This document shows positions 7,144-17,400 of a stretch of DNA of 24,275 nt, in pieces; within the stretch, counting starts at the first letter, position 1, and every line of letters starts with the position of its first letter. A program made the position numbers and the translations under genes. The notes under the pieces are model-generated. The model was not told the DNA's origin and searched no databases. It saw only the letters and a program-made list of their open reading frames with translations. The stretch is from JAWLFI01 sp041685645 (GTDB lineage: Bacteria; Bacteroidota; Bacteroidia; Chitinophagales; Saprospiraceae): assembly GCA_041685645.1 (NCBI GenBank), contig JAWLFI010000016.1:1-24275 (forward strand), in the 5' to 3' direction.

Positions 7144-8357
7144 ATGATAAGAGGTTCCGGTGCACCATCGCCCGCCCTAACCCAATACATGCCAGGCGTA
7201 AAAGAAGATACATTGACTCGATGTTGTGAACTATTGAGTGGTCCTTCGGACACGACCTGCCCCTGACTATTGAATATCGCATAGGTCGATGGATGCCTTT
7301 GACTGCCCTTTGTTCGAATATGGAACTCATGGTGTGCAGGATTGGGATATAGTTGCACTGCTGCAGCCGGAGCAAGTGTCTGCTCAAGCTGAGTGATTCG
7401 ATCGCAATATAAATCGTGAAATAGCATATCTGAAGCGAGGAAAAATGCTTCTTTAAAATTGACGTAGAGAAAAGGAAACCAAAAATCTACATGACCAGCT
7501 CCGGGAATCGGAGTAAAAAAATTGGGTAATCCTATGTTTTCCGCTCTTTGATGGATGAGTTCAGACCCAAATGTGGTCACTGTCCCAACAGAACTACCCC
7601 TGGCCACGGGAACAGTTTGATCTGCCAATCCATGCAGACTGACAATGGGGGGATCATTGAGATCGATAAATGAAGTGTCGAATACAGCTCCGGCGAAACT
7701 CACTACACCCTGCACCTCAGATGAATAAGACTGGTTCTCTTGGCTACCGGTATTGCCATTCAAACCACCATTATTCGATATGATCTGCTGTAAAAAGATA
7801 GGCAGAGTATCGTCTTCATCCAAAACAGCAGCGTGAATCCCGGTAAATGCTCCGGCAGAATAGCCTCCGACAACAATGAATTCGGGATCGACGCGATAGG
7901 TATTCCCTTCATCAGCCATTTGACGAAAATGACGCACAGCGGCTTTCATATCGCTGACTGCCTTCATGTTAGCATCTATGAGTTCCAGAGAGTCCGGTGA
8001 CCCGAGTTCACCGGGGAATAATCTATAATCAATACTTGCTGCCACCCATCCTTTGGCAGCGTATTGACGGCACAGAGTGGGCATGATCAAATCGTCTCTG
8101 GTTCCCGAAGTAAATGCTCCGCCAAAAGCCAATATTATCACGGGACGCTGAGCCAGACTATCTTCAACAGGCTCATAGATATCCATCAGTAAATCAATTG
8201 TGTCTCCCAATACTGTAGTATTTGAAGCATAATAAACCGTACTTTCAGAAACTGAATATTCGCTATTGATTAAAAACCCTTCAGGACATTGACTCAAAAG
8301 AAGTCCTGGAGCGCAGAACAAAAAACAAAAACTTAAGGTGAGATAAATGTGTTTCAT
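7134..8357 (-). CDS. Secreted alpha/beta hydrolase (esterase-like) with T9SS type A sorting domain
   Basis: The 407-residue product has a signal peptide (1-22, ends LLLSQ), an alpha/beta hydrolase domain and a C-terminal sorting domain. The oxyanion segment is FGGAF (78-82), the nucleophile elbow is GYSAG with S167, the acid is probably D246 (HGLADQTVP), and the histidine is H289 (GAGHVDFW). This arrangement fits the BD-FAE/carboxylesterase group acting on ester-linked substrates; the true substrate is unknown. Residues about 335-407 form the type A domain, starting at LYPNPAHHEF and ending with a strand-rich SFTPGMYWV segment, so export through the T9SS and surface attachment or release are expected. 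The start is the ATG at 8357, which leads straight into the signal peptide; the frame runs open to 8402. It lies 74 bp downstream of the OmpA-like gene on the same strand. Confidence 0.85.
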   Translation of the reverse strand: MKHIYLTLSFCFLFCAPGLLLSQCPEGFLINSEYSVSESTVYYASNTTVLGDTIDLLMDIYEPVEDSLAQRPVIILAFGGAFTSGTRDDLIMPTLCRQYAAKGWVAASIDYRLFPGELGSPDSLELIDANMKAVSDMKAAVRHFRQMADEGNTYRVDPEFIVVGGYSAGAFTGIHAAVLDEDDTLPIFLQQIISNNGGLNGNTGSQENQSYSSEVQGVVSFAGAVFDTSFIDLNDPPIVSLHGLADQTVPVARGSSVGTVTTFGSELIHQRAENIGLPNFFTPIPGAGHVDFWFPFLYVNFKEAFFLASDMLFHDLYCDRITQLEQTLAPAAAVQLYPNPAHHEFHIRTKGSQRHPSTYAIFNSQGQVVSEGPLNSSQHRVNVSSFTPGMYWVRAGDGAPEPLIIVQ

Positions 8358-8431
8358 CGTTTTAGGGTTAGTGTGTGTAATTTTATTTCTAAAAATAAAC
8401 AAATTATTTGGCTCCCTCCTCTTTTTATAAA

Positions 8432-10459
8432 TTAATCCATTTCAGGTGATGAGTATTCTACGCGAAGCCTTTGTGGTGCCTTTAAAATTTTAATTTCCGT
8501 TCTTCGATTCACCTGATGCTCTTCCTCTGAGCATTCCACACCAACAACGCAATGATTTCTAATTTTAGAAGCGCCGTAGCCTTTAGCCAGAATGCGCTCT
8601 GATGAGATGCCCAAATCCACCAAAAAGTCTTTAGCCGATTCTGCTCTCCGCTGGGATAAATTGAGATTATATTGCGGCTTACCTCTACTATCCGTATGGG
8701 CTGCTAATTCTATCTCCATTTCGGGATACTCTTTCATAATCTGCGCCAGAGCGACCAACTCTCTTTCTGCCCCCGTTCGAATCGATGACTTGTCAAAATC
8801 GTAGTAAATATTCTTCAACTCAATGACGACGCCCTCCTTCATTTGGCCTATATTAGAACTCGATATTTCTGTCTCAGCAGCTTCACTTTTAGGCAACAAT
8901 CGAAATAAAGCCGCCACTTTTTTCACGTCTTCATTCTGCGGATCCACCTGAAAGGTATCCGGCACGGCTCCCTCTTTATAGCCGATGATCTCATAGGCCT
9001 TGTTGTGTTGAATGCAAATTTCCTCGTTTAGAGGTAAACTATAGGGCTGAAAGGAAGACTCACCGGCGCGGCGAATATATATTTCAAAGTTTTTAATTCG
9101 TTGATTATCCGGTCCTACTGCCCGCACTTCCAGTGGTAAACACAATAACTCTTTCATTCGCAAAGTCAGGGTGCTATCCACAGTAAAGTAATTGACATTC
9201 AACTCTTTTTCTGCAAAGCCCTTTCGATAAGCAATTAAAGCGTAATCCCTTTCAGAAGGTTTTAACTCCACGGTGGCTTTTCCATTGCGATCTGTTGTGA
9301 CCAATGGCCGGTCCAAAGCGGCGGCAGACTTTCGATCTACAGACAAGGTGAGCCCCGGAGCGTTGGTGCTTTCGTTAATGGAGGCTGAAAATAATTCAGG
9401 CGCTTGAATATCGCCTTGCTCATTGACGGAAAACAGCCAAATTCGAATATCGGATAACCGCATTCCCGTTTCTTCGTTGACAGTAATCAATTCCAAATTC
9501 CTGGGTTCTAATTCCTCCTGAAACAGATGGACACTGGATTGAAAGCGATAAATATCGTCCGTGCCTTCACGACTACTCGAGAAAAAGCCCTCCTTGCCAT
9601 TTTCGTCGAAAATAATGCCTACCTCCGAGGCCTTAGAATTAAAAGGTCGGCCAATATTCATCGCCTCAGACCATCCCTTTTCGCTTTTAACAGAAACATA
9701 GAAGTCATCGCTGCCGAAACCTCCTTTGCGATTACTGGAGAAAAACAAATAGCGGTCTTGATACAAAAAGGGAAATGCTTCATCGGCCCTGGAATTCACT
9801 TTTGAACCCAGCGCATACGGCTTAGACCACTTTCCATCAATTTTATCCACCCCATACAAATCAAAGCCTCCGAGGCCACCGGCTCGATCGCTGGAAAAAA
9901 TCATAAACTTGCCATCTGAGGATATCGTCGGGTGAAAACTACTACTCGAAGAATCATTAAAGGATAAATGTCTGGGTTCGACCCAAAAGGTATCTCCCCG
10001 GCTCATTTCGTAAATATGCATACGAGCGCCACCCCCCTCGAAATAAGCCGAGCGATCTTCTTGCTGGGTCCTCGATACATACATTCGATTTTCTCCTCGA
10101 CTAAAAGCAACCGGGCCTTTGTGGTTTCTTTGATTTTCATCAATGGCAAAGGGAACGGCAGCTAAGGGCATTCCGTCTTGCGACAAAGGGGCATACTTGA
10201 GGGAGAAAAAAACTTTCCCCTCTTTATAGTCTAAAGGGTGAGCCTCTTTGGCATCCGTAAAAACGATACCACTTTTGTAATAAGAAGGTGAAAACTGCAA
10301 GCCCTGAGTATTGATTCGATCAGCGGCGGAGACAGTCAGTGCAGTATCCAGCACGGGAAGTCCGAATTTGAGCAACTCCCTTTGCGCACCGCCTTCAACG
10401 ACCATGCAGCATAAAAGTATAGCCAGAGAGATTACCTTAAAAAAATCGCGGATTAACAT
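8432..10459 (-). CDS. OmpA family outer-membrane protein with PD40 beta-propeller repeats (PorE-like)
   Basis: The 675-residue product begins with a signal sequence (about 1-26, ending VEGGAQ). Blade repeats of the PD40/WD40-like type run over about 175-310 (ISSDGKFMIFSSDRAGGLGG, YLFFSSNRKGGFGSDDFY, EGFFSSSREGTDDIY). Regulatory-like beta domains follow, then a C-terminal OmpA peptidoglycan-binding domain (543-660) with YYDFDKSSIR, HTDSRG, NLNLSQRRAESA and NRRTEI. Such proteins link outer-membrane T9SS parts or partner proteins to peptidoglycan; PorE is the known example, although this one lacks the usual TPR start. The ATG at 10459 is chosen over a TTG at 10477; it overlaps the PorP/SprF-like gene by 23 nt. 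It forms a set with that gene and the giant type B protein. Confidence 0.87.
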   Translation of the reverse strand: MLIRDFFKVISLAILLCCMVVEGGAQRELLKFGLPVLDTALTVSAADRINTQGLQFSPSYYKSGIVFTDAKEAHPLDYKEGKVFFSLKYAPLSQDGMPLAAVPFAIDENQRNHKGPVAFSRGENRMYVSRTQQEDRSAYFEGGGARMHIYEMSRGDTFWVEPRHLSFNDSSSSSFHPTISSDGKFMIFSSDRAGGLGGFDLYGVDKIDGKWSKPYALGSKVNSRADEAFPFLYQDRYLFFSSNRKGGFGSDDFYVSVKSEKGWSEAMNIGRPFNSKASEVGIIFDENGKEGFFSSSREGTDDIYRFQSSVHLFQEELEPRNLELITVNEETGMRLSDIRIWLFSVNEQGDIQAPELFSASINESTNAPGLTLSVDRKSAAALDRPLVTTDRNGKATVELKPSERDYALIAYRKGFAEKELNVNYFTVDSTLTLRMKELLCLPLEVRAVGPDNQRIKNFEIYIRRAGESSFQPYSLPLNEEICIQHNKAYEIIGYKEGAVPDTFQVDPQNEDVKKVAALFRLLPKSEAAETEISSSNIGQMKEGVVIELKNIYYDFDKSSIRTGAERELVALAQIMKEYPEMEIELAAHTDSRGKPQYNLNLSQRRAESAKDFLVDLGISSERILAKGYGASKIRNHCVVGVECSEEEHQVNRRTEIKILKAPQRLRVEYSSPEMD

Positions 10460-11426
10460 ATTTTGCCTGAGGTTCAACAGTGAAAAAACTATAGCGAACA
10501 GCTAGCTCCACGCTACCATTGGAGTACTGCCTCAATTCAGAAAGAGTAATATCGTAAGCAATGCCTATATACAATTGAGGAATAACTTTCATCCCGACAA
10601 TCACATCTATAGATTCGGCCAGTGTATTGGCTGTTCCATTGTAATATCGGTAACTCAGGCCCGAAAAAAACAGATCTCGAAATCCCAACATTGCATTAAT
10701 GTCGAAATCCCAGGGAGCATTTTCATTAATTCTCATAATGCCTTGAGAAGTCAGGCTGTAACTTCGGTTGATATCGAAAGTATATCCACCCATAATATTA
10801 TAGTGACGGACTTCTGTTGCCTGCATCAAACCGGAATTACTCAAGTCAATATCAGTGCGTGCAATTCTTGGTACAGCCACGCCAAAGTACTTTTGTGCAT
10901 CTGAATAGTACGCCCCGAAACCTATATTTGCCACCCATGAATTGCGCAATTCACTGGGGATCGCATTATCAATTGCGGTGCCCTGAGTCGCCGAAATTCT
11001 CGGATCGTTAAAGTTTTGTTGAAAAAACCGACCGGAGACGTTGACGCCGAAAGCGAGTTTCCCCTTCTCCGAAACTTTAAAGCGATAAGCATAAACACCG
11101 TTGAAAGTCAGGTGCTCCTGAATACCAATGGCTTGTCGTTCAAAATTAAAACCCAGAGCAATCTTCTCATTTTTTAACGGAGTATCGAAGGAGACAATTT
11201 GTGCCTCCGGAGCTCCCTCCAGACCAATCCATTGATTTCGATAGAGAGCCGTTGCGGTCGGACTTCCCAATGAACCGGCATAGGCCGGATTAAAACTGAG
11301 CTTATTGTACATGTATTGGGTGTAGATTTGGGACTGCTGAGCTTGTAAATTCAAGCCTATGAACAGAAACAAGGATAACCCGAAACATCCTGCAAGCGAC
11401 TTAATAAATCGTATAATACTTCGCAT
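10437..11426 (-). CDS. PorP/SprF family type IX secretion-associated outer-membrane protein
   Basis: The 329-residue product has a signal sequence (about 1-30, ending LQAQ) followed by the family's characteristic mature start, QIYTQYMYNKLSFNPAYAGS (33-52). Alternating beta strands typical of an outer-membrane barrel follow (for example LGFNFERQAIG and LAFGVNVSGRFF). PorP/SprF proteins are needed for secretion or surface anchoring of a particular T9SS cargo with a type B C-terminal domain, as SprF is for the SprB adhesin. The start lies 5 nt beyond the stop of the giant type B protein, which is the likely partner. The 3' end overlaps the OmpA/PD40 gene, so the three are probably one transcript. 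Confidence 0.9.
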   Translation of the reverse strand: MRSIIRFIKSLAGCFGLSLFLFIGLNLQAQQSQIYTQYMYNKLSFNPAYAGSLGSPTATALYRNQWIGLEGAPEAQIVSFDTPLKNEKIALGFNFERQAIGIQEHLTFNGVYAYRFKVSEKGKLAFGVNVSGRFFQQNFNDPRISATQGTAIDNAIPSELRNSWVANIGFGAYYSDAQKYFGVAVPRIARTDIDLSNSGLMQATEVRHYNIMGGYTFDINRSYSLTSQGIMRINENAPWDFDINAMLGFRDLFFSGLSYRYYNGTANTLAESIDVIVGMKVIPQLYIGIAYDITLSELRQYSNGSVELAVRYSFFTVEPQAKYVNPRFF

Positions 11427-11431
11427 TTTAA

Positions 11432-14400
11432 CTATCTTTCCAACACTAAAAATCCTTGCTGCGGCGGCTGCCCATCTCCAAAATCAACGATATAAAAGTA
11501 CGTCCCTACCGGTAAATCCCGCCCCTTGTATCTACCCCTCCAATCATTTTCATAGGGCGAGGCGTGAAACACTTCACTTCCATTTTGATTAAAAATAACG
11601 ACTCTATTGTCAGGGTAATCCTCTCCACTCAAGCATTGAATCACAAAAAAATCGTTGATTCCATCGTCATTGGGAGTGAAAATGGTGGGTATATCGCATA
11701 AGCTCTCATCGCCCACCTGAATGATCACCGCTGCCTCAGAGCACAAATCGGGACAAGCCTCACTGCACAATTCATAAAACAAGGTATCATTTCCAATATA
11801 GCCGTTTCGCGGGAAGTAGAGTAATTCTTCGACCTGATTCTGCACTGTGCCAAACTGAGGAGACCCCGAAATGTCCAGGGAAACACCCTCTTCAAATTCG
11901 TCATTATCCAATACGGGAAGCCGGATTCGCTCATTGTAAGGCGTGGTATAAAAATCATCCTCCACCTGGGGTGCATCATCGTAAAATATTTCTATCGTAT
12001 CGCCAATATAATTTTTACAAAAGCCCTCACTCAGACTCCAAATTAAAGTGTTTGACCCAAAGTCGAAATTGGACATTTCAGTTTGAGGATCATTGGCATC
12101 ATTCAAACGGGCGTCGCCTGCACTTACGATCCACTCACCAAATCCACCCATTGGAGATAAGGCATTTGCAATGAAAATCTCATTTCCACAAACGGTATCG
12201 CCCACTCCTGCCATGGGATCAAAATCCATGGGCCGGGTAGCTTCCACATTAAAAGGTAAGGCAAAATCGGATAAACAACCAGCCAATTCAGTGCGCGCAG
12301 TGAAAGGATTTTGACCGGCATCGAATAAGCCCGTATCCCGAATAGTATAACAAAGACCTCCGGACCATTCGGAGACCGAAGAAAAGTCGTCCGCGAAATA
12401 CCACTGATAGCTCGCGCCATTGATGGCCGAGTTACCGTCAATACATAACTCTAAGTCAATATTTTCGTCGAGCAAGCAAATACCTCCGGAAACTGAATCA
12501 ATGACCGGCGCGTTAGGTTTTTCTTTAACAATCACTTCCACAGCTTCGCTAAATTCATCACTACAGCCCTCTCTTTCAGCTCGCACGCGGTAAATGCCGG
12601 CAGAAGCCATACCTACATTCGCCTGAAAGATTTCTGGAGAGACAATGGTATCACCAGACGGAAGAATCCATCGATAGACCAATTGAGAATCGAGAGAGTT
12701 GGGCCGGAGATACAATGAATCTTCTTCACAAAGGTCTAATGTCCCGGTAATCTCAGGGGGCGGAGGCAAGGCCACAACATCTATAAAAACAGAGTCAGAA
12801 AATGGGCTGCGGCAATCATTGACTGAGGAACGAACGCTGTAATACCCCTGAAAACTCGTGTCGGTCAACTCCAATCTCAGCGCAGTATCTAAAGTTGTAG
12901 TGTCTCCCTGACTCGTCAACCACAAAAAAGATTGCGTTCCCACTCCGGGATCTGAAATGAAGAGTTCAAGTTCTTCTCCTTCGCAATACTTTTGATCACC
13001 CATAATCACGGGCTGGTCCGGAATTTGGGTTACGCGCAACTCCGTGCTGTCGCGTAGGGAAGGGCAGCCATCTAAATACACGGTCAGGTAATACCAACCA
13101 TTTTTGGATTGATTAGCATTCGGAATAGTACCTACCCTGCTGCTGTCTGTAAACCCATTGGGGCCGTTCCACACATAGGTGTAGTTCCCCATATCCTGAG
13201 GAAAAACCGAGGCCATTAATTCCACTGCAGTCCCCTGCTCTATGCAACTCGTTCCGGAATTGCTTATCGCCGTTATTTCAGGGGCAAGAATGGTAGTGAT
13301 CTCTGCACTTTCTGTAGAAACACACTCATTATCTGATGTAAAACTCACTGTGTATTCCCCGGAAACAGCTGGCACCCGAATCCTGTTCCCACTATACATC
13401 CCGGTGGGCCCTTGCCATTCGAACTGACCGTTGGGTAGTTGAGGGACCGATAAGACTAGAGTGTCTCCCCGACACAGAGAACCTTCCTGTTCAATATCAA
13501 GCATTACTTTCGGCTCTACCTCAACCAAAACTTCCCCCAGCGAGTCGGATATACAGCCCGCTTTTTCAATTTCTACCCGCCAAATTCCGTTCAAATCTAC
13601 TCCTGCATTCGTCAGTTCCAATTCGGGCTCTTGAGTTGTCTGAGTATTCTGATTCGGCGAAAACCACCGATACACATCGCCATCTAAGGGGCTGGAAATG
13701 CTCAAAAAGAAGTCCTCTCCTTCACAAATTACATCCACCGTCTCAATTTCAGCCGCTTGAGGCAGTGGGTTAACTATAACCTCTACTTCTGTTGGAGTAG
13801 AAACACAATCTCCAATTTCAGTGACGAATTGGTAGATGCCGGCTTCATTTTGAGTCACATTTGAAATCACCGGCGGGCTAGCCTGACTCGAAAAATACCC
13901 GTTGGGGCCCGTCCAACTATAGGCAAAGCCCGGTCCTTGATTCTCACCTGATAATCGCAAATCCTCACCCGCACATAATACAATGAAGTCCTCATCTACC
14001 GGGGCTTCCGGCTGAATGATAACCTCTACTTCCACCGGCACTGAAGCAGTTGATAAGCAATCCTGCGTTTCTACCACGACATAATAATCGCGTTTTCCTA
14101 CAGTGGGCTCAAAATCATACACTGGGACTGATGTACTCTCCAATAATACCCCATTGGGTGGTAATCCCTCATACCAGTGGTAGGTTACATTCCCGGCATA
14201 TGCATTCGATTGCAAGCGAATCGACTCGCCTTCGCACTGGGTGGGGAAGTTTACTGTCAATTCCGGAATAATGACATCGGAGATATTGACAGTAACAGTT
14301 CCCTGAGCTTCACAACCTCCTAAACCGACGATGCGCAATTCATAGGTGCCGGAATTTTGAGGTCCAACCCCGGTCAGAATGGGGTTGCGCTGACTTGAAC

Positions 14401-17400
14401 TGAAATTATTGGGCCCCGTCCAGAAGTATTCGTAGATATTTGCAGGTGGAGGAGGCTGAGCCAATAATAGCAAGGTGTCCGGCTGACATATATCCAACTC
14501 GAACCCGGGTTCCAAAACTTCGGTCTCTACCCGCATATTCGTTTCGCAACTGTCCACATTCCCGTAGGCATCGAATACGTAAAACATAATTGTTGTATCG
14601 CGTCCGGCCAGCGAACAGTCCACCTCATCAGGCCATGTTCCCATGCTGTCAATCGCGCAGTTGTCCGTTGAATTATTATCAAATAGACCGGGATCGATTG
14701 GCGTCGTCAATACGCCTGACGGATTCACCCGCACTAATGCGGGACGGCAGGAAGCTGTTGGGGCCACTGTATCTACCAACTCCAATTCATAGGTGCATTC
14801 GGTAACATTCCCCGAAGCATCTGATAATTCAAAAGAAATAAAATTGACTCCGCCATTAAGCGTAACTTCAGGTGGTGTCGTCCCCCTCTCCCATAGGGAA
14901 GGGGCTATTGTGGTGGCGCCAGACACTCGATATTCGTAGCTTACCGGATCCGGCAAAACACAGTTGTCTGTTGGAGTCTCGGGAGTTGGCAATTGCAAAG
15001 TCAGAAAGCAATCAGAAGTGGGAAGGATTTGACTGCTATCGCCGGGGCAAGTAAATTGAGGTGCAATGGTGTCGCGAATTTCGAGAACAAAGGAGCAAAC
15101 TGATGTATTTCCATTGCAGGCTAAAGCTGTATATTCTATATTGTACAGGCCGGGTGCAAAATCAAAGGCCAATGTATCGGGCTGAAGGGTCTCAAAACTT
15201 CCTTGCCCGTCCACCAATACCGTCAATTGACCAAAAGTTGATGCACATCCAAAATCCAACGATATTTCCGGCAGTTGATACAACAATTCACATTCGTCCT
15301 CAGCTACATACAAAAGTGTATCCTCATGACAATCTACAGTAGGAGCCTGTGCGTCTGTGACGAGAAAGAAAAAAGAATGCACCACTGCATTATCACAGCT
15401 ATCATACAGCACGTAATCAAGAGAAGTGAAAAACAAAGTATCTGAAGCATAGGAACCACAATCATAACTCAGGTCAGAAGGTAGTGTCCCCGGCCAACTC
15501 GAGGGCTGATCAAGATCATAACTCCCGGGAATAGCAATAAATGCATCTGCTCCTCCGCAAGCATCCGCATATGTCGGGCTCAGAGTATCCAAATACTCGG
15601 AAAAAAGCAACTCCGCATCGGTAAAACCGTCACACTCAAATGTGCCGGAAACGGGTACATCCTCAAATGCTGGTGGCACTGTATCTATAACATCTATACG
15701 CTGTACTTTTTCTGTGCGGTTTCCACAAATATCCTCAGCAATCCAGGTCCTGTAAATCGTAAGTCCGCATCCTTCATCAGATACGGAATCCGTATTATTC
15801 ACAAAAACGAGACTGCCGCAGGCATCTTCAACGGCGGATGGCTCATCCAAATCTGGATTCATATTCCAGATCTCACAGCTCAATACGGTATCGGCAGGAA
15901 CCTCGAATTCCGGTCCTGTCTGATCTTCAATCAGCACAATTTGATCAAAAACTGAGGAATTACCGCAAGAGTCTATGGCGGTATATGTCCTCTGTATGGC
16001 GAAGTTATAGTATGCGCATTCATTGGTATTGGAAGACCGAATGGTATCATCAAAATAACTAAGATCTACAGAGGCAAAACAAGCATCGAAAACAGAAGAA
16101 GCGTCCAGAAATTGCTCTTCCCCACATTCTAAGCTCAGACTATCTTCAGCATTGACAAAAACAGGAGGCGTGTCATCCTGAATTTCAAAGGAGGCTCCAA
16201 ATTCTGTCCGATTACCACAAGCATCTGAAAGATGGAAACTAGCCTGGAGCTGGTAGTCACATCCCAGATTCGATACATCCGGATAAGGTCCATCATTGGA
16301 TTCACCAACACCACTGCGGCCTAAATTATCACTCCAAACAAAGGAATCCAGCGAAAGCGGCCCACACTCTTCTTGAACTTCTGCAAAACCCAGTTCATCC
16401 AGCCAAAGGACTACTGAATCACGAGCCCCGTCAGAGCAATTCAGAAAAATATTTTCAGGGCTTTGTATCACCACAGGAGCTGTGGTGTCAATAACGGAGA
16501 AGGTCGCATTTTGAGTATTGGCGGATTGCCCACACAAATCCCTTACTTCAAAATCCAAAGAAATGCTCCCCGTCCATCCACAATTCGTCGCATTTCTGTC
16601 CAGAAACTCCTGCCACACTTCAGGGCGATCTATCGATGGAGTAATTACCACTGCATCGCAATCATCTTCTGCAGTAATACCCGCGCGATTGTCATACCAG
16701 TCTAACAACGCCTGTTGCACCGATACACTATCCATGCACTCAATCGTCGTGTCTTGAGCCTCCTTGATAATCTCTGGCTCGGCAGCATCGATAATCGCTA
16801 ACCACCGATCTTCCGATTGAAGCGCATTTCCACAGGCATCAGTAATGACAAATTGTAATTGCAAAGCAACTAAAACATTATCGATGTAGTTTGCTCCCAC
16901 CAAAACGCTGTCTCTGCAGCCATCCTCAGCTGCTCGCTCTATGGAATCCAGTACCTCGCCTAAGTCCATCAACTCGCCATCTACTGCATAGCGGATCTCC
17001 AACAAACTATCGGGTGAGCAAGCATCATCTACCTCTCCACCGCCAATGCTCTCCAGCCATGTCTGAGACTTGTCCAAATAATTTTCGTTTCCACAAGTGG
17101 AAATTAAATTGGAGGGATTCTGGACAAAAACCGCCGCGCTCGTATCTATCAATGTGAAATTCGCCGTGGAATTCACAGACTCTCCACATCGATCCGTGGC
17201 GGTAAAAGTAACGGGAAGAGCGGTATTGCAGATCTCGTCCAATTCCACTGTCATCGGGTCATTAGTCCAGATCAATTCGCAATTATCATCTACCTCCATT
17301 CCTCCTCGATTCTCTATCCACTGGGAAAATTGCATAAATCCATTCCCACCCATACAACCGGCTATCGTATCCATCGCCGGACGCGTCATCGCCGGAGCTA

